Assembly (NCBI RefSeq): GCF_013364195.1
Contig: NZ_CP054918.1
Span: forward strand, 6,685,001 to 6,749,000
DNA from: Streptomyces sp. NA04227
GTDB lineage: Bacteria; Actinomycetota; Actinomycetes; Streptomycetales; Streptomycetaceae
Length of the DNA: 64,000 nt
Direction of reading: 5' to 3'
Shown here: positions 51,878 to 60,179 of the stretch, one piece after another
Position numbering within the stretch: position 1 is the stretch's first letter
Layout: each line of letters begins with the position of its first letter
Translations under genes and position numbers: made by a program
The notes under the pieces: generated by a model
Databases searched by the model: none
The model's input: the letters and a program-made list of their open reading frames with translations, nothing else
What the model was told of the DNA's origin: nothing

Positions 51878-54634
51878 TCAGCCGAGGGCGATCTCGGCCC
51901 AGATCACCTTGCCGTCCGGCGTGTAGCGGGTGCCCCAGCGTTCGGCGAGCTGGCTGATGAGGAACAGGCCGCGGCCGCCCTCGTCCTCGGCCGCGGCGTA
52001 GCGCAGGTGCGGGGAGGTGCTGCTGCTGTCGGAGACCTCGCAGATCAGGTTGCGGTCGCGCAGGAGACGGACGCCGATCGAGCCCGAGGCGTAACGGATG
52101 CTGTTGGTGATCAGCTCGCTGAGTACCAGCTCCGCCGTGAAGATGTGGTCCGACAGGCCCCAGCGGTTCAGGCACGCGGTGAGTTCGGCGCGGGCCCCGG
52201 CCACGGCCGCGGGGTCGGGCGGTACCTCCCAGTCGGCGATGCGGTCGCCGGACAGGACCCGGGTACGGGCGACGAGCAGGGCGATGTCGTCGCTGGGGCG
52301 GGCGGGCAGCAGCTCGCGCAGCACCGCGTTGCAGGCCTCGTTCGGGGTGCGGCCGGGGTGGGCGAGCGCCGAGCGCAGGAGTTCCAGGCCGATGTCGATG
52401 TCCCGGGTGCGGTCCTCGATCAGGCCGTCCGTGTAGAGGACCAGACTGCTGCCCGCGGGCAGGACCAGTTCCACCGCCTCGAAGGGGAGGCTGCCCACGC
52501 CCAGCGGCGGCCCGGCCGGGACCTCGGGGAACTCCACGCTGCCGTCCGGGGCGACCACGGCGGGCACCGGATGACCGGCGCGGGCCATCTGGCAGCGGCC
52601 CGAGGCCGGGTCGTAGATCGCGTACACGCAGGTGGCGCCCGCGACCGGGGCGTCCGTCTCGGCGCCGGTGATCTCCTGGTCGATCCGGGCGACGAGTTCG
52701 TCCAGATGCCCGAGCAGTTCGTCCGGCGGCAGGTCGAGCGCGGAGAAGTTCTGGACCGCCGTACGCAGCCGGCCCATCGTCGCGGCGGCGTGCATCCCGT
52801 GGCCGACCACGTCACCGACCACCAGCGCGACGCGGGCGCCCGGCAGCGGGATGACGTCGAACCAGTCGCCGCCCACACCGGACTGGGCGGGCAGATAGCG
52901 GTAGGCGACGTCGAGCGCGTTCTGCTCGGGCAGGGCCCGCGGCAGCAGGCTGCGCTGGAGGGTCACCGCCATGTCGTGCTCGCGGGTGAAGCGGCGCGCG
53001 TTGTCGATGCTGATGGCGGCGCGGGCGGCGAGTTCACCGGCCAGTGAGAGGTCGTCCTCGTCGAAGGGGTCGCTGTCGCGCATCCGCCAGTAGTTGACGA
53101 TGCCCATGAGGACGCCGCGGGCCCGCAGCGGGACGGTGACCATCGAACGGAAACCGTGGGCCAGGACGCGGTCGGCCCGTTCGGTGCCCTGCGCGCGCCA
53201 GTCCTGGGAGGCGGCCAGGTCCGGTACCAGGACCGTCTCGCCGCTCAGGAAGCCCGCGGCCTGGGGGGTGCGGGTGGCGAAGACGACCAGTTCACCCGGG
53301 CGGTACAGCGGGTGATCGCCCCCGCCGCCGGTGAGGGCCAGCCTGCGCAGCCGTGGCGCCTCACCGCTGACCACCGGCGCCGGTTCGTCGCCGCGCAGCA
53401 CCGCCTCGGCGAGGTCGACGGTGGCACAGTCCGCGAAGCCGGGTACGGCCACCTGTGTCAGCTCCTCCGCGGTGCGCTGGACATCGAGGGTGGTGCCGAT
53501 CCGTACGCTCGCCTCGTACAGCAGCCGCAGGCGCTCGCGGGCGGCCTCCGCCTTTCCGGCGAGCGCGCGCAGTTCGGTGGAGTCACGGAGGGTGGCGACG
53601 CTGCCCGAGGGGCCCTGGCCGCGGTCCAGCGGGCGGTTGTTCACGGCGACCAGCCGGTCGCCCACCGGGATCACCTCGTCGGAGGCGGCCCTGCGGTCGG
53701 CGAGCAGCCTGGCCATGGCCGGGTCGAGCGCCAGCTCGGTGACCGCTCTGCCCTCCGCGTCCTCGGTCAGGCCGAGCAGTCTGCGCGCCTCGTCGTTGAC
53801 GAGCAGCACCCGGCCGTCGCCGCCGATGATCACCACGCCTTCGCGGACCGTGTGCAGCACCGCGTCGTGGTGCTCGTACATCCGCGTCATCTCGGTCGGG
53901 CCGAGGCCGTGCGTCTGCCGCCGCAGCCTGCGGGTGACCAGCGCCGTGCCCGCGGTGGCCAGTGCGAGGGCGCCCGCGCCCACACCGAGGACGACCGGCA
54001 GCTGCCGGTCGAAGGCGCTGCTGACGGCACGCACCCGGACACCGGCCGAGACCAGGCCCACGATGTCGCCCCGGTCGTCGGTGACCGGCACGACCACCTG
54101 GACCTCTTCGCCGAGCGGGCCGTCGACCGTCTCGATGGTGACGCGGCCGCTCAGGGAGGGCTCGATGGTGCCGACGAACTCCTTGCCGATGAGCTCGGGC
54201 CGGGGATGCGTATAGCGGATGCCCTGGGGGTTCATCACCACGATGAAGTCGACCCCGCCGCGCATCCGGGCGGCCTCGGTACGTGGTTGCAGTACGGCCG
54301 TGGGATCGCGGCTGCGCAGCGCGCCGACCAGACCGGGGGAGTGCGCGAAGGCCTCGGCGGCGGCCAGCGAACGGTCCCGGGCCGCCTGGAAACGATCACT
54401 GCGCGCCTGGAGCAGCAGAGTGAGTACGGCCACCACGACGAGCAGCAGCACGATCAGCGCCTGGAGGACGAACATCTGTCCGGCGACACTGGGGTCACCG
54501 GAGGTCAGCCGCAGCCGACGCGACCACGGCGACCGGGCGCCGTGGCTGCGCCGGCCCTGGCGGTGTGCGCTCGGGCGCGGGCCGGGGTCCGAGCGGCCGG
54601 AATGCTTCCAGGGCCGACCCGTGAGTCGGGCCAT
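51878..54634 (-). CDS. Sensor-type SpoIIE phosphatase: TM-Cache-TM-PAS-GAF-PP2C-HATPase
   Basis: The protein has 918 residues. Two membrane helices (about 56-76 and 215-235) bracket a Cache-like extracellular sensor (RGGVDFIVVMNPQGIRYTH and VVVPVTDDRGDIVGLVSAG, as in CitA/DcuS sensors). PAS, GAF and a SpoIIE/RsbU-type PP2C domain follow (GVGGDWFDVIPL, VVGDVVGHGMHAAATM, SDDIALLV metal Asp residues), then a GHKL ATPase (ELITNSIRYA, EGGRGLFLI). It should dephosphorylate an anti-sigma-factor antagonist and bind or phosphorylate such partners itself, linking an outside signal to an alternative sigma factor. No antagonist gene is adjacent. Confidence 0.92.
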   Translation of the reverse strand: MARLTGRPWKHSGRSDPGPRPSAHRQGRRSHGARSPWSRRLRLTSGDPSVAGQMFVLQALIVLLLVVVAVLTLLLQARSDRFQAARDRSLAAAEAFAHSPGLVGALRSRDPTAVLQPRTEAARMRGGVDFIVVMNPQGIRYTHPRPELIGKEFVGTIEPSLSGRVTIETVDGPLGEEVQVVVPVTDDRGDIVGLVSAGVRVRAVSSAFDRQLPVVLGVGAGALALATAGTALVTRRLRRQTHGLGPTEMTRMYEHHDAVLHTVREGVVIIGGDGRVLLVNDEARRLLGLTEDAEGRAVTELALDPAMARLLADRRAASDEVIPVGDRLVAVNNRPLDRGQGPSGSVATLRDSTELRALAGKAEAARERLRLLYEASVRIGTTLDVQRTAEELTQVAVPGFADCATVDLAEAVLRGDEPAPVVSGEAPRLRRLALTGGGGDHPLYRPGELVVFATRTPQAAGFLSGETVLVPDLAASQDWRAQGTERADRVLAHGFRSMVTVPLRARGVLMGIVNYWRMRDSDPFDEDDLSLAGELAARAAISIDNARRFTREHDMAVTLQRSLLPRALPEQNALDVAYRYLPAQSGVGGDWFDVIPLPGARVALVVGDVVGHGMHAAATMGRLRTAVQNFSALDLPPDELLGHLDELVARIDQEITGAETDAPVAGATCVYAIYDPASGRCQMARAGHPVPAVVAPDGSVEFPEVPAGPPLGVGSLPFEAVELVLPAGSSLVLYTDGLIEDRTRDIDIGLELLRSALAHPGRTPNEACNAVLRELLPARPSDDIALLVARTRVLSGDRIADWEVPPDPAAVAGARAELTACLNRWGLSDHIFTAELVLSELITNSIRYASGSIGVRLLRDRNLICEVSDSSSTSPHLRYAAAEDEGGRGLFLISQLAERWGTRYTPDGKVIWAEIALG

Positions 54635-54706
54635 ACCCTCATGTCTACCCCGTGCCGATTCCGGGCGCGAACGGTCCCGGCGGTCGCCCGCGCTCTCGGA
54701 TGGCGG

Positions 54707-56317
54707 TTACGCCCAGGGGACGGTGAGCCAGGGTGAGGCCGGGTCGGTGGTCAGGACGTGGTGTGCGGTGACCATGTCCTGGTACCAGCTCCCGAACTCC
54801 TCGTCGTCGAAGTGGAGGCAGCGGCCCAGGACGAAGGCGGCGGCGAAGTCCTCCCAGGAGCGGTAGTTCGCGCGGCAGGACTCCGAGACGGCGAGCACCG
54901 CCGTCTCGGCCTCCGGCACCGTGCCGAAGCGGGCGGCCACGCCCCAGCGGGCCATGCCCGAGGCCCGGCCGTGGTCCCAGGCTTCGACGGTGCGTACGTA
55001 CGCGTTCTCGGCGAGCAGTCCGTCCGCGCGGAAGCGGGCCTCGTAGCGCGCGATCCGGCCGATGAGCCGTTTGACGCCCTTGACCTGGCCCTCCAGTTCG
55101 GCGGTGCCGGTGGGTTCCACCCGGGTGACGCCCTCGGGGCCGAGCCGGACCTCCGTCTGCGCCGCGTGGTGGCGCAGTTCGCGTTCGGCGACCTCGCGCC
55201 AGTGCGCCACGTCGATGGGGCCCGCGTAGCTGCGGGCCAGGGAGTGCCGGATGCCGAGGACGAATTCCCAGGCCCCGCTGACCATGTCCGCCGCGAGCAG
55301 CCGGTTCAGATGGCCCAGCCACTGCTGTCGGCTGTGGACGCCCCACCAGGTACGCAGGCTCTTGCGGGCCTCGGTGTAGCCGGAGCCGTGGAAGGCGAGC
55401 GAGTTCCACAGGTGGCCGCCGTTGACGAAGAGCAGGGCGCCGCAGGCGAGGCCGTGCGCCAGGGGCCCCTCCAGGGGGCCGCCGACGGCCAGGGTCCGCA
55501 GTTTCGGGCGGGACTCGTGGTCGGCGTTGCGCTCCACGTGGTGCTGCCAGACGGAACGGTGCCACGGCGTGGTGGGGAAGTACCCCTCGCACGGGCTGTC
55601 CGGATTGACCACCAGCCACGGCGGGTCGCCGGGGTGCCCCAAGTGCCGGGCGGGGGCCGCCAGTTCACAGCTCACGAAGACGGGGTCGGCCAGCGGCGCG
55701 GGCAGCATTCCCGCGGTGTAGAGGGCCAGCACCGGCGTGCCGGTGTGCGGATTCCACACCGGGGCCGGTCCCCACTGGCCCGGGCGCGCGTCGGCGACGG
55801 CACGCGGGACGAGGTAGTACAGCTCGTTGCGGGCCAGTACGTCGAGATAACTCGCCCAGTCCTCGCGGGACTTGGCGGCGTACAGCTCCTCCTCGACCGC
55901 GCTGGGGGCCAGCCAGCCGGGGGCGGGTGGTGCCGTTGGCCACGGGGGTTGTTCCGTGGGGGTGGCGGGCTGGGGTGGTACGGGATGCGGTGGTACGTGC
56001 GGGGGCGGTTGCTGGCCCGGGGTGGCGAACTGGGCCTGGGGGGTGGGGAGTTGGTGGTGCGCGGTGGGGTCCTGGCGAGGCTGTTCTGCCGGGGCCTGCT
56101 CTCCCTGACCCTGCTCTGCCTGGGCCTGCTGGGCTTGGGGTGCGTGATGTTCCTGGTACGCCTGTTCCCGGTGCGCCTGAGGTTCCCACTGCCCGGGTTG
56201 CCCGTGCGGGGAGTGCTCGGTGCGGGACGGGTGGTGCTGTGGTGGCTGTGGCCCTTCGTCCCGGCCGGCGCCGGGTCCGGGGGCGGCCTCGCCGCCCTTT
56301 CCTGTACCTCTCCCCAT
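54707..56317 (-). CDS. SseB-like / DUF1266 protein with Gln/Pro-rich N-terminal region
   Basis: The protein has 536 residues from ATG 56317 (GGGTGAG before it). Residues about 25-125 are a disordered Gln/Pro/His-rich tract. An SseB-like N-terminal domain (EEELYAAKSREDWASYLDVL) follows, then a DUF1266 domain (LWNSLAFHGSGYTEARKSL and the C-terminal EDFAAAFVLGRCLHFDD). The combination is common in Streptomyces but has no assigned function. Confidence 0.85.
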   Translation of the reverse strand: MGRGTGKGGEAAPGPGAGRDEGPQPPQHHPSRTEHSPHGQPGQWEPQAHREQAYQEHHAPQAQQAQAEQGQGEQAPAEQPRQDPTAHHQLPTPQAQFATPGQQPPPHVPPHPVPPQPATPTEQPPWPTAPPAPGWLAPSAVEEELYAAKSREDWASYLDVLARNELYYLVPRAVADARPGQWGPAPVWNPHTGTPVLALYTAGMLPAPLADPVFVSCELAAPARHLGHPGDPPWLVVNPDSPCEGYFPTTPWHRSVWQHHVERNADHESRPKLRTLAVGGPLEGPLAHGLACGALLFVNGGHLWNSLAFHGSGYTEARKSLRTWWGVHSRQQWLGHLNRLLAADMVSGAWEFVLGIRHSLARSYAGPIDVAHWREVAERELRHHAAQTEVRLGPEGVTRVEPTGTAELEGQVKGVKRLIGRIARYEARFRADGLLAENAYVRTVEAWDHGRASGMARWGVAARFGTVPEAETAVLAVSESCRANYRSWEDFAAAFVLGRCLHFDDEEFGSWYQDMVTAHHVLTTDPASPWLTVPWA

Positions 56318-56460
56318 GCCGCTCACCCTATCGAGTGCGCAGCGGCACGCTCCGTCAGCCTCCCCTCCTTCGGCGGCATCGCCCGGATCCGGGTGGGAGG
56401 CGGTGACGTGCCGTGATTCCGGAGCGTGACCGCTGCTGATGCGGGTACGGGCGAGTCCTG

Positions 56461-56509
56461 TTTCCCTGACGGGACCGGTATCCCCTTTCCCTGACGGAAC
56501 CGGAGTCCC
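56461..56509. repeat. 25-bp tandem repeat, two copies, upstream of the small DUF6381-like gene
   Basis: Two units starting TTTCCCTGACGG at 56461 and 56486 differ at only a few bases. They lie just upstream of the ATG at 56525 and could hold regulatory sites. Confidence 0.8.
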
Positions 56510-56524
56510 GAGTTCGAGGAGTGA

Positions 56525-56719
56525 ATGATGAGCGTTGCGGATGAACCGGATGCCCGTGCCGCCCAACTCAGGCAGAAGGCGCAGGAGTTGAAGGAGGCTG
56601 CGGAGCGGTCCACCGACCCCGAGGCACGCGAGCGCCTGGAGACCAAGGCCCGCCACCTGGAGGAGGAGAGCCGCCACATCAAGCGGCCGGGCTCCGGCGA
56701 CGCCCGCCCGATGGGCTGA
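56525..56719 (+). CDS. Small hydrophilic helical protein (DUF6381-like)
   Basis: The protein has 64 residues; a second ATG follows at once (56528). GAGGAG precedes. AAQLRQKAQELKEAAERS and RERLETKARHLEEES predict two amphipathic helices. Small proteins of this type are common in Streptomyces, often stress-linked; function is unknown. Confidence 0.75.
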   Translation: MMSVADEPDARAAQLRQKAQELKEAAERSTDPEARERLETKARHLEEESRHIKRPGSGDARPMG

Positions 56720-56765
56720 TCCGCGCGGTCCCCGACAGGCCCTGACAGGGAGGCGGGACACTCTT

Positions 56766-56828
56766 GGCTGCGCGCCGGGGCCCGCCTTCCGTCTTCCGTT
56801 CGGCTGCGCGCCGGGGCCCGCCTTCCGT
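56766..56828. repeat. Two 27-bp perfect direct repeats, period 36
   Basis: Identical 27-bp units lie at 56766-56792 and 56802-56828, between the small gene and the convergent coiled-coil gene. Each contains GCGCCGGGGCCCGC, which is partly self-complementary. Confidence 0.85.
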
Positions 56829-56890
56829 GGAGGGACACCGGAAGGCCGGCCCTCCCTTTGAGGTTTCGCGCAAGCCCGTCCGACGCGCGG

Positions 56891-58024
56891 TCAGTCCTTC
56901 CGACGCCGCGTCGGAGTCCGCGCGGCCGCAGCCTCCGCCGTGCGTCGCGCCTCGGACAGCTTGCGCCCACCTTCGCGCGCCCGCTTCTCCCGCTCCTGCG
57001 CCCGCGCACGCGCGGCACGCTCCTCCTCGCGAGCGGTACGGAGTTCGGTGCGCGTCCGTTTCAGCTCGGTGACGAGGGCCTCGGCTTGTTCCGCGAGTTC
57101 CGCCCGCCGTGCCTCGGCTTCCTCCGCGAGGCGCCGGGCCTCCTGCGACTCCTCGGCCCGTTCCTCGTACGCGCGCTCGGCGGCCCGTAGATCTCGCCGC
57201 GCCTGGGCGGCCAACTCCCTTTGCTTCCGGTCCCGTTGCGCGTCCCTGGCCGCTCGTGCCGCTTTGGCCGGTCGTGCTGCCTCGGCCGGTTGGGCCGCGT
57301 CTGCCTCCCTGGCGGGTTGGGCGGCCTTCGCCCCGGAGCGAGCCGGGGATTTCCGCGAGGGCCCCCGGCCGTGCCCGCCGCCCTCGCCACCCGCACTGTC
57401 CCGACCGCCGCCGCCACCGCCACGCCGAGCTGCGCCGCTCGGCCCTGGCGGGAGTGCGTCGGGAGCCACCGCGTCGAAGCCGGACGTCGCCCCCGGCGCC
57501 TTCGTCAGCCTGCCGCTCGCCCACGCCCGGGAGGCCTCCGGGTCGGCGAGTACCGCGCGCAGGGTGTCCGCGACCTCGCGGCCCACGCTCTCGCTGACGG
57601 GGTGCCCCGCCCGGGCGGCCACCTCGCGGGCCTCCTGAGCGAGGGCGCCTAGCAACTCCCTCTGGGAGTCCGCGAGTTCACGAAGCCGGGCCCCGTCGAG
57701 CTCCCGGTGCGCCCGGCGCAGCTCCTCGCCGAGGTCGAGCAACGGGCGTACCTGCTCCGGGTGTTCGCGTACGAGCATGTTGTTCGCCCACGCCGAGAGG
57801 CTCGGGCGCCGGAGCCCGGCGACGGCCTCGGCCAGCGGCCGGTCGCCCGCCTCACGCGCGGCCCGAACGCGCGCGTCACGCGCGGCCGTGAACCTGTCCG
57901 GCGGCAGCCCGTACAAGGCGTCGGCCGCCTCGGTCAGCCCGTCGGGCCCGGCCGCTTCCGCGGGGGTCTCGTCGCTCTCCGCTGTCCGGTCGGCCTCGCC
58001 GTCCGTCCGCTGCTTTCGCGCCAC
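56891..58024 (-). CDS. Coiled-coil protein, unknown function
   Basis: The protein has 377 residues. GTG 58024 is chosen for GGGAG 6 nt upstream; the longer open frame toward 58594 lies antisense to nothing known but overlaps the GH20 gene out of frame. The N-terminal half is helical (ADALYGLPPDRFTAARDARV, LSAWANNMLVREHPEQV). A Gly-rich hinge leads to a long charged coiled coil (about residues 255-360) rich in Ala, Glu and Arg. No membrane segment. A scaffold or structural role is possible. Confidence 0.8.
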   Translation of the reverse strand: MARKQRTDGEADRTAESDETPAEAAGPDGLTEAADALYGLPPDRFTAARDARVRAAREAGDRPLAEAVAGLRRPSLSAWANNMLVREHPEQVRPLLDLGEELRRAHRELDGARLRELADSQRELLGALAQEAREVAARAGHPVSESVGREVADTLRAVLADPEASRAWASGRLTKAPGATSGFDAVAPDALPPGPSGAARRGGGGGGRDSAGGEGGGHGRGPSRKSPARSGAKAAQPAREADAAQPAEAARPAKAARAARDAQRDRKQRELAAQARRDLRAAERAYEERAEESQEARRLAEEAEARRAELAEQAEALVTELKRTRTELRTAREEERAARARAQEREKRAREGGRKLSEARRTAEAAAARTPTRRRKD

Positions 58025-58175
58025 GTGCCGCTCCCGGTGTCCGGCCGCGCGTATCGACCGCCGCGCGTACTGCCCCCACCTCCCACTCCACGGGATGTGC
58101 GGACAATCCGCACGCGGTGGTCCGCCGGGCGCCCGGCGGACCGTCCGCCCGCCCTGCGGGCCCCGCCCACGACAG

Positions 58176-59987
58176 TCAGGGCCGGGGCGCCTCCACATGC
58201 GTGACCGTCCCGGCCGCCGCGACGACCTCCGGGCGGGCCCGCGGCCCGCTGCCGCCGCGCTGCCACGGCGCCGGGCCCTCCAGCGGGCGGTACCGCACGC
58301 CGAGGGCGTCGAGCAGTGCGAGATAGCCGGGCATACGGGCCGCCAGGGGCTCGGCGGCCCGGCGGTCGGTGCCGGTCCAGGCCGCTTCGGCGAAGGCGCC
58401 GAGGCGGGGGAAGGCCGCGTAGTCGACGGCCGCCGGGGTGGGCAGGTACTCGCTCCACAACTGGGCCTGTACCCCGAGAACCCGGCCCGCACGCGACGGG
58501 GGAGTCGCGTCGCCGCCGAGGCCGCGCACGGACTCACCGGCACCGAGGCATGGAAGGCGCTCCCTGCCGCCGACGCCCGGCAGGCGCTCCCCAAGGCCGA
58601 GGCCGTGCGCCGGCTCCCCGCCGCCGAGGCCCTCCAACGGATCCCACCCCGCCAGGTCCTGCCACGTGGTGAGTCCGCCCTGGGCCAGCGGTTCCTCGGG
58701 GAGGTCCGACTGGTAGTGGTCGAGGTAGGTACGGGAGGCGGGGCAGAGGACGACGTCGTGTCCGGCGGCCAGGGCGGTGGCCGCGGGGGACGGGGTCAGC
58801 CAGTCGCGCCAGGCCGTGACGACGGCGTCGGGCGGGGCCCAGGGGCCCTCGGTCATCTCGTCCCAGCCCGCGGTGCGGCGGCCGCGGCGGCGGGCATGGG
58901 CGGCGAGTTCGGTGTGGAACCAGCCCTGGAGTCCGGCCACCGAGTCCAGGCCCAGCTCCGCGGCCCGGGCACGCGCCGGGGCCGAGGCGCGCCATTCGGT
59001 CGTCGGGCACTCGTCGCCGCCGAGGTGGACCACCGGGGCGTCGAAGACCTCGAAGACCTCGTCCAGTACCTCCTTGCAGAAGGCGAGGGCGGCCTCGCTC
59101 GGCGCCAGGACGTGGTCGGAGACGCCCCATCCGGTGGCCACCGGGTGCGGGCCGGTGACGCCGAGCTCCGGATAGGCCGCGAGGGCGGCCTGCATGTGGC
59201 CCGGCAGGTCCACCTCGGGTACCAGGGTGAGGTGGCGGTGGCGTGCGTAGGCCTGGATTTCCGCCAGGTCGGCGCGGGAGTAGCAGCCACCGTGCGGGCT
59301 GGGGTCGGTGCCGAGCGGGCGCGAGGCGTGGCCGCGCAGGGTGCCGTCGCGCCAGGCCGCGACCTCGCGCAGCCGGGGGCGGCCCGGCACGTCGAGCCGC
59401 CAGCCCTGGTCGTCCGTCAGATGCAGTTGCACATGGCTGAGGCGGTGCAGGGCCGCCAGATCGAGCATCCGCAGGACGGCGTCCTTGGGCAGGAAGTGCC
59501 GCGCCACGTCCAGGAGCAGGCCGCGCCAGGCGAACCGCGGTGCGTCGACCACCGTGCAGCAGGGCACCGGCCAGGGGCCGCCGCTCTCGCCACGGCGGTG
59601 CGCGGCGGGCGGCAGGAGCTGGCGCAGGGTCTGTACCGCACGGCCGAGCCCCGGGGTGCCGCGGGCGGTGAGTGTGACACTCCGCTCGGTGACCTCGATC
59701 CGGTAGGCCTCCTCGCCGTCTGCGCCCGGATCCGCGAAACGCAGCCACACCGAGGTCGGCGGGGGCGTACGCGCATCCGCCGGGGCGCCCGGGTACGCCG
59801 GATCCGCCCCGGGTCCGGGCGGCAGCGGCAGGCCCGCGCCCGCGAGCGCGGAACGCAGCACCGCCGCCTCGCGTTCCGCGCCCCGGTCGGTGCGCAGGAC
59901 GGTGCCGGAGTCCAGCCGGAAGTGGCCCGGCCCGCGCCGCACATGGCGCGGCAGCGGGACGAGGGGGAGCGGTGCGTCGTCGGTCAC
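58176..59987 (-). CDS. Beta-N-acetylhexosaminidase (GH20)
   Basis: The protein has 603 residues. GTG 59987 has AGAGGA 9 nt upstream. The GH20b domain is followed by the barrel with FAWRGLLLDVARHF, HLTDDQGWR and the catalytic Asp-Glu pair in HLGGDECPTTEW. GVQAQLWSEY is the late-barrel motif. No signal peptide is visible, so it may be cytoplasmic and act on chitin- or peptidoglycan-derived GlcNAc oligomers. A Gly/Leu/Glu-rich insert of about 50 residues interrupts the barrel just before GVQAQLW (nt about 58490-58635). Confidence 0.92.
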   Translation of the reverse strand: MTDDAPLPLVPLPRHVRRGPGHFRLDSGTVLRTDRGAEREAAVLRSALAGAGLPLPPGPGADPAYPGAPADARTPPPTSVWLRFADPGADGEEAYRIEVTERSVTLTARGTPGLGRAVQTLRQLLPPAAHRRGESGGPWPVPCCTVVDAPRFAWRGLLLDVARHFLPKDAVLRMLDLAALHRLSHVQLHLTDDQGWRLDVPGRPRLREVAAWRDGTLRGHASRPLGTDPSPHGGCYSRADLAEIQAYARHRHLTLVPEVDLPGHMQAALAAYPELGVTGPHPVATGWGVSDHVLAPSEAALAFCKEVLDEVFEVFDAPVVHLGGDECPTTEWRASAPARARAAELGLDSVAGLQGWFHTELAAHARRRGRRTAGWDEMTEGPWAPPDAVVTAWRDWLTPSPAATALAAGHDVVLCPASRTYLDHYQSDLPEEPLAQGGLTTWQDLAGWDPLEGLGGGEPAHGLGLGERLPGVGGRERLPCLGAGESVRGLGGDATPPSRAGRVLGVQAQLWSEYLPTPAAVDYAAFPRLGAFAEAAWTGTDRRAAEPLAARMPGYLALLDALGVRYRPLEGPAPWQRGGSGPRARPEVVAAAGTVTHVEAPRP

Positions 59988-60179
59988 GGGCTTCGTCCTC
60001 TCGTCGTGCCGCGCGGGAGCAGGTCGTCCGTACGCGCGCGAGGGGCGTGCGCCGCTGGGTGCGCGGGCGCGGGAACGCCGGGCCCAGCCTGCCAGGCAGA
60101 CCGGCCGGGTGGGCGATCGCCCCCGTTCGGCGGCACACTCGGAACTGGAACCCCGGCCCACGCGGTGAGGGAGGTGCCG

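Noticed and set aside
56461-56828. Possible CRISPR-like repeat array
   Set aside because: Only two copies of each unit, very short or no spacers, and no cas gene in the window.
57777-60179. Upstream extension of the GAF-PP2C-HATPase phosphatase to a 1404-residue protein
   Set aside because: The extension runs antisense to the GH20 and coiled-coil genes; GTG 60180 with a good ribosome binding site starts the GAF region.
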